23,366 nt of DNA, taken from CAYUYV01 sp964474635 (GTDB lineage: Bacteria; Pseudomonadota; Alphaproteobacteria; JAJFIK01). Where the stretch lies: positions 1 to 23,366 of the forward strand of contig CAYYTT010000054.1 in NCBI GenBank assembly GCA_964474635.1. Reading direction: 5' to 3'. The position numbers and the translations under genes are program-made. Each line of letters starts with the position of its first letter. Position 1 is the stretch's first letter. The notes under the pieces are model-generated. The model searched no databases and was not told the DNA's origin. It saw only the letters and a list, made by a program, of their open reading frames with translations. Positions 15,331-22,603 of the stretch are shown here, piece by piece.

Positions 15331-16383
15331 TCACCGGTACGGCTGGGTCTTACGCAGCAGAGCGCCGCCATTGAGCTTGCCGAGGGCAGCGGCCAGATCC
15401 GCCCGGGCCTGGAGCGGGGCGGTGCGTCCCGTGAGGACGTAACCGGCCCGCTGCGTGCCGAGCATGGCGACTTGCGCGCTGGCCCGCGCGAACAGGCCCG
15501 CCTTGCCCATGGCGTCGGTGGCCACATTGCGCGCCATGGCAAGGGCATAAACCTGACCGCCCCAATAGCTGCGCCCAACCACATAGTCCGCATTCACCCG
15601 ATCGGCCGGAATGGCCTCCTTCATGGAGGCCTTGGCACTGGTGCGAATGCTGCCGAAGGTCAGCCGCTTGCCCAGCCGCATGAAAAAATCCGTATCCTCT
15701 CCACCACACAGGCCAAAGGCAGGGTCGAACCAGGGCGCGGTCTCGGGCGGAAAACAAACGTCCTTGCGCAAGACGACATTACAGGTGCGCGCGCCGCGAA
15801 TATGGCCGCTGGGCAAGGCGCGCACGCGTCCATCGGCCTCTCCGGGCACCCGCCGCTCGAAAAAGGGGCGGACCAGGGCGGCGCGGCCATCGTCGACCGT
15901 GTCCGGGAAGGCCGGTTCCACATCGCCGAACACGCAGGCGATCCCTTCGTCGGCCATCATGGTCAGGATGGTCTGTACCCAGTCTTTCGGCAGAACATTG
16001 TCATCGTCGACAAAGGCGAGCAGGGGGGCGAGGGAGGCTTCAACGCCCCTGTTGCGCGCATGGGAGATATTGGTGCGCGGCTCGCTGATGTAGCGTACGG
16101 GCCCCCGTTCCATGAACGGCGCCACGGCGGTCCGCGCCGAAACCTCGGGGCAGTTGTCGATGACGACGACTTCGATGGAAACATCGGCGGGCAGATCCTG
16201 GGCCAGACAGCTTTCAAGGCAGGCGCCGAGCAGATCCTGGCGGCGGAAGGTACAGATGACGATGCTCAAATCGGGCCGACCGTCATCTTCGTCTTGACGC
16301 TCTTGGGTGGGCGTTGGCGCTTGGTGTGGGGCGGCGGGCGTGCCTGAGGGCGGTGTATCGGTCTCGTCGGTTTTCGCGTCCAT
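15331..16383 (-). CDS. GT2 family glycosyltransferase
   Basis: A 350-residue GT-A fold protein. After a polar, Pro/Asp/Thr-rich N-terminal tail of about 37 residues comes DLSIVICTFRRQDLLGACLESCLAQ (start of the GT2 domain), then EVVVIDNCPE, the motif ISHARNRGVEAS and the metal-binding acid cluster LAFVDDDNVLP (D126-D128), and the acceptor-side GGEDTDFFMRLG (about 227-238). It should add a sugar to the lipid-linked repeat in the cytoplasm. ATG at 16381-16383 is chosen because the longer frame (to 16506) would overlap the AKR gene. It is the last gene of a three-gene minus-strand operon, 16 bp after the AKR stop. Sugar donor unknown. Confidence 0.9.
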   Translation of the reverse strand: MDAKTDETDTPPSGTPAAPHQAPTPTQERQDEDDGRPDLSIVICTFRRQDLLGACLESCLAQDLPADVSIEVVVIDNCPEVSARTAVAPFMERGPVRYISEPRTNISHARNRGVEASLAPLLAFVDDDNVLPKDWVQTILTMMADEGIACVFGDVEPAFPDTVDDGRAALVRPFFERRVPGEADGRVRALPSGHIRGARTCNVVLRKDVCFPPETAPWFDPAFGLCGGEDTDFFMRLGKRLTFGSIRTSAKASMKEAIPADRVNADYVVGRSYWGGQVYALAMARNVATDAMGKAGLFARASAQVAMLGTQRAGYVLTGRTAPLQARADLAAALGKLNGGALLRKTQPYR

Positions 16384-16399
16384 CGGTCTTTTCAAATCC

Positions 16400-17410
16400 T
16401 TACGCCGGTCGTGCGCTTGGGCCCGCGTGCCGGCGGTCCCGGAGCACCTTGCCGAAGGCATCGCAGGCGGCAAGGTCGTCCGGTCCAAGACGGGTCGCAA
16501 GCTCAAGGCTGTTCACGTTGGCGGCAATATTCGAGGGGGAGAGGGAGGAAAACACGGCCGTGCCGTGCGGGTTGCTGGCCAGGGCATAGGCCATGGCGAG
16601 CCGCGCAACGGCGCGCCGGTCGGTCAGGTCGCAGGACAGGCGCTCGCTCCAGGTGCGGGCGAGCTCGGGTTGGGCCTTGGCCAGGGCAAGACTGTCCGCA
16701 ACGGGATGAAGGGCGGAGTGACCGATCAGGGCGGGTCCTTCGGCGGTCACGATGTCCCGCGCCATGGGGCGAAGGAATGAATTGGCCGTCTGCACCACAT
16801 CGAGCCAGGCCCGCTCTTGGCCATCCATATCCAGAATGTCGTGCACGAAGCGCGGGGCGGAGCCGATGCCGACGGCGCCCACGCGGTTGCGCTCCTTCAA
16901 CTCCACCATCAGGTCACGGACATGGGGGTCGGCAACGGCGGCGGCATCGGCCTCATGGAGGAGCAGCACATCGATGCGGTCACATTTTAGCTCGCGCAGG
17001 CTCGTCTCGATGCTGGCGCGCAGGGCCGCCGGATCGAACAGACCGCGGACGGCCGCTTCCGCCGCCACGCGGCGCGGGCCACTGTTGCGCGCGCGGGCCC
17101 GTGCCTTCAAAAGCGGTGCCGCGACGGACTTCACGAGGCGTTTCAGGCCCGCAAGGCCGGGCGGAAACAAGCCGGCCTTGGTGGTGATGCTGGCCTGCGC
17201 CCGCCGGTCGGCGAGGAACTGGCCGAGCAGGCCCTCGGCAAGACCGTCGCCATAGGACCGGGCCACGTCGAAATGGCGGATCCCGTGGTCCCAGGCCGTG
17301 TCCAGAATGCGCAGCGCATCGGTGCGCCGGCTGACGCGCACACCGAAAAACTCCGTGCAGCCATAGCCGAGGCGGGACGCGGTCCAGGGCGTCGGGACGG
17401 GGTCAGCCAT
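16400..17410 (-). CDS. Aldo/keto reductase (second copy)
   Basis: A 336-residue AKR with the tetrad D48 and Y53 (HFDVARSYGDGLAEGLLGQFL), K78 (TTKAGLFPP) and H152 (VLLLHEADA). The first three positions are the same as in the AKR at 6559-7527, and both have a long basic segment between K and H that starts GLxPPxxxxLKRL. The two are therefore close paralogues of one AKR subfamily. AGAGGA lies about seven bases before the ATG (17408-17410 on the reverse strand). It lies 33 bp downstream of the second Gfo/Idh gene and 16 bp upstream of GT2, an operon. It probably acts in sequence with that Gfo/Idh enzyme on one EPS sugar. Confidence 0.9.
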   Translation of the reverse strand: MADPVPTPWTASRLGYGCTEFFGVRVSRRTDALRILDTAWDHGIRHFDVARSYGDGLAEGLLGQFLADRRAQASITTKAGLFPPGLAGLKRLVKSVAAPLLKARARARNSGPRRVAAEAAVRGLFDPAALRASIETSLRELKCDRIDVLLLHEADAAAVADPHVRDLMVELKERNRVGAVGIGSAPRFVHDILDMDGQERAWLDVVQTANSFLRPMARDIVTAEGPALIGHSALHPVADSLALAKAQPELARTWSERLSCDLTDRRAVARLAMAYALASNPHGTAVFSSLSPSNIAANVNSLELATRLGPDDLAACDAFGKVLRDRRHAGPSARPA

Positions 17411-17443
17411 GGGTCATTCCTCTTTGATCGTCGGCGTGGGGCC

Positions 17444-18637
17444 TCAAGGGCGCAAGGGGACGGGCGCCATGTCCATATTGGGGACGAAGTCCGTTTCCAT
17501 GACCCGGGTTTCGCCGGCCGGACCGGCCCCGTCCGAGGCCAAAACCACCTCCAGCACGTGGAGCAGAAAGCGTGCATCTATATAGGGCTGCTGCCCCATC
17601 TGGATGGCCTGGGCCTGGGCGGCGGGGCCGCGGAAGAAATCCATCTTGCCGCCGCCCGGACCGTGCCAGCCATGGTCGCGGCGCACCGGCAGGCGTCGAC
17701 CCTGCCACGCGGCTCCTGGCAGAACGGTATGCAATGCGTCCTCGGCCTTGTCGATGAGTTTGCGCCGCGCGCGCCACAGAAATTCGGGATGATAGTGATC
17801 GACCTTGGTCAAATGGACTGGTGAGGCGTAGTCCCAGGTGTTTTCCACAATCAGGGTGGCGTCCTCGCCGATGATCCGCATGGAACGGTCGGGCCGTGCG
17901 ACGATGGAGCAGGTGACGCGGGCAACGACGCCGGACGCGAATTTCAGACAGGCGATGGAAATGTCCCGGCCCATGCGTTCGGGCGGCAGATCCGTGCCCT
18001 TGTCTGGAAACAGACAGTCGGAAAAGCTCGTCATCTGCTCGACGGGGCCGAACATGGCAATGAGCCAGGTGAGAGCGTAGCCCTGGTGCTCCAGGGTGCA
18101 ACCCACCTCGAACTCATTATCGTAAGGCCAGGGCGCGCCGGAGGCGCTGCGCCAATTGCGCAGGTCCTTGCGGAACACCATGCCATCATCGACTTCGGCG
18201 TAGACGAGTTTGGGCGTGCCGATCCCGCCCTTGGCAATGGTCGACCAGACCTTCTGGGCTGCGCCGCCAAGGATGCCGCAGGGCGCGCCGGACAGGGTGA
18301 GGCCCCGGGCCTCGGCAAGGGCGACGAGGGAGCGTGCGCTCGCCATGTCCATGGTCAGCGGCTTTTCGGTGTAGACGTGCTTGCCCGCCTCAAGACAAGC
18401 CTTGGTCACCTCGAAATGGCTCTGGGGCGTTGTGAGATTGAGAACAAGGGTGACGTCCGGGTCCGCCAGAAGCCGATCCAGGCTGTTGTAGGCGGGCACC
18501 GCATGAAACGCGCTGAAGGCGTCGAGGCGCGCCGGATCCCAGTCATAGACCCCCGCAATGGGCAGGCTCGGATGGTTCGGTGCCGTCGCCATGTAAAAGT
18601 CGGCGACATAGCCGCAGCCTATGATGGCGCATTTCAT
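17444..18637 (-). CDS. Gfo/Idh/MocA family NAD(P)-dependent oxidoreductase (second copy)
   Basis: A 397-residue protein with the Rossmann motif AIIGCGYVA at the N-terminus (G7-x-G9), the EKP motif at 91-93 (HVYTEKPLTMD), and the substrate-domain block EVGCTLEHQGYALTWLIAMFGPV, with an E-H pair in place of the usual D-H. It is only distantly similar to the first copy at 3154-4215 and about 45 residues longer, with a C-terminal extension rich in Trp/Gly/Arg (WQGRRLPVRRDHGWHG). The ATG at 18635-18637 has GGGGA about six bases upstream and places the Rossmann motif at the start; the frame continues upstream to 18754 without homology. First gene of the minus-strand operon Gfo/Idh-AKR-GT2, divergent from the second polymerase. 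Confidence 0.92.
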   Translation of the reverse strand: MKCAIIGCGYVADFYMATAPNHPSLPIAGVYDWDPARLDAFSAFHAVPAYNSLDRLLADPDVTLVLNLTTPQSHFEVTKACLEAGKHVYTEKPLTMDMASARSLVALAEARGLTLSGAPCGILGGAAQKVWSTIAKGGIGTPKLVYAEVDDGMVFRKDLRNWRSASGAPWPYDNEFEVGCTLEHQGYALTWLIAMFGPVEQMTSFSDCLFPDKGTDLPPERMGRDISIACLKFASGVVARVTCSIVARPDRSMRIIGEDATLIVENTWDYASPVHLTKVDHYHPEFLWRARRKLIDKAEDALHTVLPGAAWQGRRLPVRRDHGWHGPGGGKMDFFRGPAAQAQAIQMGQQPYIDARFLLHVLEVVLASDGAGPAGETRVMETDFVPNMDMAPVPLRP

Positions 18638-18731
18638 GGGCGTTCCCCGGTTGTCGGCACCTGACGGATGTTCGCGCCGCACCCTACTGCCGGTGGGCGC
18701 CCAGGAAAAGCACCGGACTTTAACGGGCGCG

Positions 18732-18740
18732 CGTGGATAA
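18732..18740 (-). promoter_or_regulatory. DnaA-box-like site in the divergent Gfo/Idh-polymerase spacer
   Basis: Read on the minus strand the sequence is TTATCCACG, one mismatch from the consensus DnaA box. It lies in the 268-bp spacer (18638-18905) between the divergent minus-strand operon and the second polymerase gene. The rest of this spacer shows no clear promoter or convincing gene. Confidence 0.2.
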
Positions 18741-18905
18741 GGCGTGCGTGCCATCTGGACCCGTGCGATCCGGTCTGGCCCGTGCTATGCGTGACGCACT
18801 GTGGCCGTTGGCGGACGCCGCAAGGATGGGTCCAAGGGCCGGGGGCAGCGCACCCGGCATGGTGTAGGGGCCCGGTGGGACGAGAGGGGTTGAAGTCGGG
18901 GAACC

Positions 18906-20300
18906 ATGCGTAGCTTGCCCATCAGTCATCTTTATCTCGCATTTTTCGCCATCGTGATGATGGGCTACATGGCCCTCGATAAGGGCTTCGCCTATATCGG
19001 CGTCAATCCGTTCTTCATTGGCGAAATGACCTTGGGCCTCGGGCTCGTGTTGATGCTGGTGGGGGCCTATTCCTACCAGGTGTTTCGCTCGCCACTGGCC
19101 TGGGCCGTGATTTTATTCATGGTCTGGAATGCCCTGCGCACGCTGCCCTATGTGGACGTCTATGGCATCGACGCCTTGCGGGACGGCGTGTTGTGGGGTT
19201 ATGCGCTTTTTGCGCTCGTGTTCTCGGGCATTCTTCTGAAGGCCAACAAGGTCGAGGCGGTGCCGGATCTGTTCGCGCGGATCTTCCCGGGCGTGCTCGT
19301 GATCGGGATGATCGGCTTTCTGATCACCGAGATCGTGGGCGATGGGCTGCCGACCTGGCCCGGCACGGACGCCACATTGATCCTGGTGAAGGCTTCGGAC
19401 CTTGGCGTCCATGTGGCTGGGGCGCTGGCCTTTCTCGCGCTCGGTCTTTACAAGGTGTTCCCGCGCAAACGCATCTTCCGCATTCCGTCCTCGGAGCTTT
19501 TCAGCTGGGCCATCGTCGCCATCTGCTCCCTCGTGGTTCTGTCACGCTCCCGCGGCGGTTTTGCCGGGATTGCCAGCACGGGCCTCTTCGTGACGGCTTA
19601 TCGGCCGTACAACCGCATGATCCGGATGGCGGCGCCGATCCTTGTGATCGGCATGCTGTTTTTTGCCTTTGACATCAACATTCCGCTAGGCGGTGGACGC
19701 AACCTGTCGCCCCAGCAGGTCGTCACCAATCTGCTCAGTGTCTTTTCCGAACAGGACAGGGATCGCCTCGACACCACCGAGGAGTGGCGCCTGAAATGGT
19801 GGGGCTTGATCATCGATGACGTGGTGTTCGGCGACAAGTTCTGGCTGGGTCGCGGCTACGGGGTCAGCCACGCGGATGTGGACGGTTTCGCCGATGCGGC
19901 CCACAACCGCAGTCCGCACAGCGTTCACATCAACATTCTCGGCCGCGCCGGGGTGCCGGGGGCTATCCTGTGGATTGGCGTCCTTCTGACGCTCTACATT
20001 ACATTGACGCGATGTTATTTGCGCGCCATGGCTGAGGGGCGAAAGGAACTCGCCGCGATCAATCTCTGGGTCATGGCCTACAGCGTGCCATTCCTGATCG
20101 CGGGCGCGTTCGATGTGTATCTGGAGGGCCCCCAGGGCGGGATTCCGTTCTGGTGCCTGATCGGTTTCGCCATTGCGTTGAGCGAGTCCCAACGGCCCAG
20201 GCCGTCCATGCCCGCGCCGCCGTCACCGCCGCCCCAACGCGGGGGCGCGCGCCGGACGACGCGGCGTCCCGTGCCCGGCCGACGGCCCTCCTTAGCCTGA
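18906..20300 (+). CDS. O-antigen ligase/Wzy-like polymerase (second copy)
   Basis: A 464-residue membrane protein with about ten hydrophobic segments. Family features are VVLSRSRGGFAGI (211-222), the large periplasmic loop with EEWRLKWWGLI (292-302) and FWLGRGYGV (312-320), and HSVHINILGRAGVPGAILW (338-356), typical of the O-antigen ligase/Wzy superfamily. It is not closely similar to the protein at 5239-6510. The C-terminal 35 or so residues (from about 428) are a Pro/Arg-rich cytoplasmic tail that looks disordered. It could be a second polymerase, a ligase attaching the polymer to another molecule, or the polymerase for a different polymer. The ATG has a GGGGAA stretch just upstream. It is divergent from the Gfo/Idh operon. 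Confidence 0.85.
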   Translation: MRSLPISHLYLAFFAIVMMGYMALDKGFAYIGVNPFFIGEMTLGLGLVLMLVGAYSYQVFRSPLAWAVILFMVWNALRTLPYVDVYGIDALRDGVLWGYALFALVFSGILLKANKVEAVPDLFARIFPGVLVIGMIGFLITEIVGDGLPTWPGTDATLILVKASDLGVHVAGALAFLALGLYKVFPRKRIFRIPSSELFSWAIVAICSLVVLSRSRGGFAGIASTGLFVTAYRPYNRMIRMAAPILVIGMLFFAFDINIPLGGGRNLSPQQVVTNLLSVFSEQDRDRLDTTEEWRLKWWGLIIDDVVFGDKFWLGRGYGVSHADVDGFADAAHNRSPHSVHINILGRAGVPGAILWIGVLLTLYITLTRCYLRAMAEGRKELAAINLWVMAYSVPFLIAGAFDVYLEGPQGGIPFWCLIGFAIALSESQRPRPSMPAPPSPPPQRGGARRTTRRPVPGRRPSLA

Positions 20301-20352
20301 AGGACGGGGGGACCTGAAGGACGGGGGGCCTGAAAGACGGGGTGGGCCTGAC
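20296..20352 (+). repeat. Three imperfect 16-18-bp tandem repeats at the end of the second polymerase gene
   Basis: Copies start at 20296, 20313 and 20329, each reading CCTGAAGGACGGGG or CCTGAAAGACGGGG plus extra G, followed by a partial CCTGAC at 20347. The first copy includes the stop codon TGA of the polymerase gene. The array lies 88 bases upstream of crtW and could affect its expression or be recent slippage. Confidence 0.75.
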
Positions 20353-20440
20353 ATGGGTGCTGGCAGACGGGGTGCCGATCTCGCGGCGCTGCTCCGAGTT
20401 GCGCCTGGAAGCATCCGGTCACCCCTGGAAGGATCAAGAC

Positions 20441-21256
20441 ATGGATAAGGTCACGGCAGTGGCGCCGGACGGACTTACGGTCCGGCCGCCCGTGCGCATT
20501 CGAGGACAGAACGCCATCAGTTTCGCCCTCACAATTGGGGTTCTGGGCGCCTGGACCGCCGGTCACGTCTATGGGGTATTCTTTTTCGAGCCGAACATCA
20601 CGCCGATTGCGCTGGTGGGCGCGGGCGCCCTCATGGCGCTCATGTGCTGGTTAAATGTGGGCCTTTTCATCCTGGCCCATGACGCCATGCACGGCACCCT
20701 GATCGTGGGTGGGCGGAGGGTGAACGCCGTCATCGGACAAATCTGCCTATGGCTCTATGCCGGCTTCTGGTACCGCGCGTTGAATGGCAAGCACCATGAC
20801 CATCACCGCTATCCGGGCAGCGACCGGGATCCGGACTTCAACACACCGCCCACGCGCAACTTCTGGCGCTGGTATCTGGGATTTTTCTGGCGCTATTTCT
20901 CCTGGCGGGAGGCGCTGTTCCTCGCGGCCTATTTTTACGCTTTCGTCCTCGTGCTTGGCGCGCCGATGGTGAACCTGATCCTGTTCTGGGCCCTGCCGGC
21001 GATCGTGTCCTCCGCGCAGCTTTTTTATTTCGGGACCTATCTGCCCCATCGGCCGGGCCCTGATCCGTTCGCCGACGAACACCAGGCGCGCAGCAATCAG
21101 TTCCCGTGGCTGGGCTCGCTGCTGTCGTGCTTCCACTTCGGCTATCACCTGGAGCACCACCGCTATCCCTATCTGCCCTGGTGGCGCCTGCCCGAAGCGC
21201 GCGCGCCGCGCCGCCATGCGCCGGCGACCCACCGGTCGGCCGCGCCCGTCAATTGA
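20441..21256 (+). CDS. crtW: Beta-carotene ketolase (CrtW)
   Basis: A 271-residue membrane-bound di-iron enzyme of the fatty-acid-desaturase superfamily. The three histidine clusters characteristic of CrtW are present: LFILAHDAMHGTL (H80, H84), GKHHDHHRYPGSDRDPDF (H118-H122) and SCFHFGYHLEHHRYPYLPWWRLP (H232, H236, H239, H240), together with YFGTYLPHRPG. CrtW adds keto groups at C4/C4' of the beta-ionone ring, giving echinenone and canthaxanthin. ATG 20441 is chosen because GGAAGGA lies about eight bases upstream and the length fits the family; the frame is open upstream to 20342 without homology. No other carotenoid gene is in the window, so beta-carotene synthesis must be encoded elsewhere. 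The C-terminal tail after WWRLP is Ala/Arg/Pro-rich. Confidence 0.93.
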   Translation: MDKVTAVAPDGLTVRPPVRIRGQNAISFALTIGVLGAWTAGHVYGVFFFEPNITPIALVGAGALMALMCWLNVGLFILAHDAMHGTLIVGGRRVNAVIGQICLWLYAGFWYRALNGKHHDHHRYPGSDRDPDFNTPPTRNFWRWYLGFFWRYFSWREALFLAAYFYAFVLVLGAPMVNLILFWALPAIVSSAQLFYFGTYLPHRPGPDPFADEHQARSNQFPWLGSLLSCFHFGYHLEHHRYPYLPWWRLPEARAPRRHAPATHRSAAPVN

Positions 21257-21275
21257 CGGGGGCTTTCGAAAGCCC
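21245..21275 (+). terminator. Two back-to-back palindromes at the crtW stop codon
   Basis: CCCGTC-AATT-GACGGG (21245-21260) and GGGCTT-TCGA-AAGCCC (21260-21275) are perfect 16-bp palindromes that share one base. The crtW stop TGA lies in the first. Neither is followed by a T run, so an RNA role would be a stem-loop terminator or mRNA stabiliser, and a DNA role would be protein binding. Confidence 0.45.
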
Positions 21276-21325
21276 GATCCTCGCTCCAGAGCTGACAACC
21301 TGTCACACATGCGGGGAGGATCGCC

Positions 21326-22504
21326 ATGGGCGCGCAACGGGATATCGACGTCACCATTTACGGGGCCACGGGCTATACGGGCCAACTCGTTGCCGAGTAT
21401 TTCGCCCAAACCTACACGGGGGCGGGGGCACCGGTTTGGGCCATGGCGGGACGCAGCGCGGACAAACTGGCGGGCGTGCGCGATGCCGTCGGTGCGCCGG
21501 CCTCGACGCCATTGATCGTGGCCAATGCGGACGATCCGGCCTCCATTGAGGCCATGGCGAAGCGCTCCCGTGTGATCCTGACCACCGTTGGGCCTTACAC
21601 CCATTACGGCGAACCCCTGGTGGCGGCCTGCGCTGCGGCGGGCACGGACTATGTCGACCTGTGCGGTGAGGTCCTTTGGATGCGGCGCATGATCGACACT
21701 TATGGGGCGCAGGCCGAAAAATCTGGCGCCCGGATCGTCTTTTCCTGCGGCTTTGACTCCGTGCCCTTCGATATGGGCGTCTATTTCCTTCAGTCCCAGG
21801 CGCAAAAGACTTTCGGCGGGCCGGCACCGCGCGTAAAGGGCCGGGTGCGCGCCATGCAGGGCACGTTTTCGGGCGGGACAGCCGCCAGCGGCCGGGCCAC
21901 TTTCGCGGCCCTTGAAAAAGACCGCAGCCTGTTCGCCATTCTTGTCTCGCCCTTCGGCCTGACACCGGGCCATGAGGGCGCGGAACAGCCCAGTGGCATG
22001 GAGGTGATGGAGGATCCGGCCGTGGGCGGATGGGTCGCTCCCTTCTTCATGGCGCCGATCAACACCAAGAACATTCACCGCTCCAACCTGCTCATGGGCG
22101 AGGCCTATGGCGCTGAATTTGCCTATGACGAGATGATGATGACGGGCCCGGGGGATCAGGGCAAAGCCATGGCGGAGGGTATCGCCAGTGCCAATCCCCT
22201 CGGGGATGAAAACGGTCCAAAGCCGGGCGAAGGTCCTTCCAAGGAGGAGCGGGAGGCAGGCTTTTACGATGTGCTGTTCGTCGGGGAAATGCCCGATGGG
22301 CGCTCGTTACGCGTCAGCGTAAAGGGCGACAGGGACCCGGGCTATGGGTCCACCTCGAAGATGATCGCCGAGTGTGCCTTGTGCCTTCTTGAAGAAGCCA
22401 AGGACAAGCCCGGCGGCATCATGACCCCGGCACCGGCCTTCGGCCAGGCCATCATCGACCGTTTGCAGGCCAGGGCCGGACTGGCCTTCACCCTGGAGAG
22501 CTGA
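21326..22504 (+). CDS. Saccharopine dehydrogenase-like NAD(P)-binding protein (trans-acting enoyl reductase type)
   Basis: A 392-residue protein with an N-terminal Rossmann motif VTIYGATGYTGQLVAEYF (G13-x-x-G16-x-x-G19), the typical VGPYTHYGEPLVAACAAAGTDYVDLCGE block (about 91-118) and FSCGFDSVPFDMGVYFL (about 137-153). This pattern is that of the saccharopine-dehydrogenase-like family (SCCPDH and the mycobacterial trans-acting enoyl reductases acting in lipid synthesis), not of true lysine-pathway enzymes. GGGGAGGA lies five bases before the ATG, a strong site. It is 69 bp downstream of crtW, past two palindromes. Its substrate in this organism is unknown; a lipid or isoprenoid role is possible. 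Confidence 0.9.
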   Translation: MGAQRDIDVTIYGATGYTGQLVAEYFAQTYTGAGAPVWAMAGRSADKLAGVRDAVGAPASTPLIVANADDPASIEAMAKRSRVILTTVGPYTHYGEPLVAACAAAGTDYVDLCGEVLWMRRMIDTYGAQAEKSGARIVFSCGFDSVPFDMGVYFLQSQAQKTFGGPAPRVKGRVRAMQGTFSGGTAASGRATFAALEKDRSLFAILVSPFGLTPGHEGAEQPSGMEVMEDPAVGGWVAPFFMAPINTKNIHRSNLLMGEAYGAEFAYDEMMMTGPGDQGKAMAEGIASANPLGDENGPKPGEGPSKEEREAGFYDVLFVGEMPDGRSLRVSVKGDRDPGYGSTSKMIAECALCLLEEAKDKPGGIMTPAPAFGQAIIDRLQARAGLAFTLES

Positions 22505-22603
22505 GGCACCGGCCCGTCGGTCGACGTGAGATGATCGCGGGGCGGATAAATCTCTCCCGCGCTTTTGTGACAAGGCGGGCGGGCACGATGAGGGCTGTCT
22601 GAC

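Noticed and set aside
18668..18929. Small overlapping frames on both strands in the divergent spacer
   Set aside because: No ribosome-binding sites, no domains, and they overlap each other and the start of the polymerase gene.
20747..22078. 443-codon antisense frame across crtW and the saccharopine-dehydrogenase-like gene
   Set aside because: It crosses two well-supported genes and an intergenic spacer; the translation is Arg/Gly/His-rich without motifs, a GC-composition artefact.
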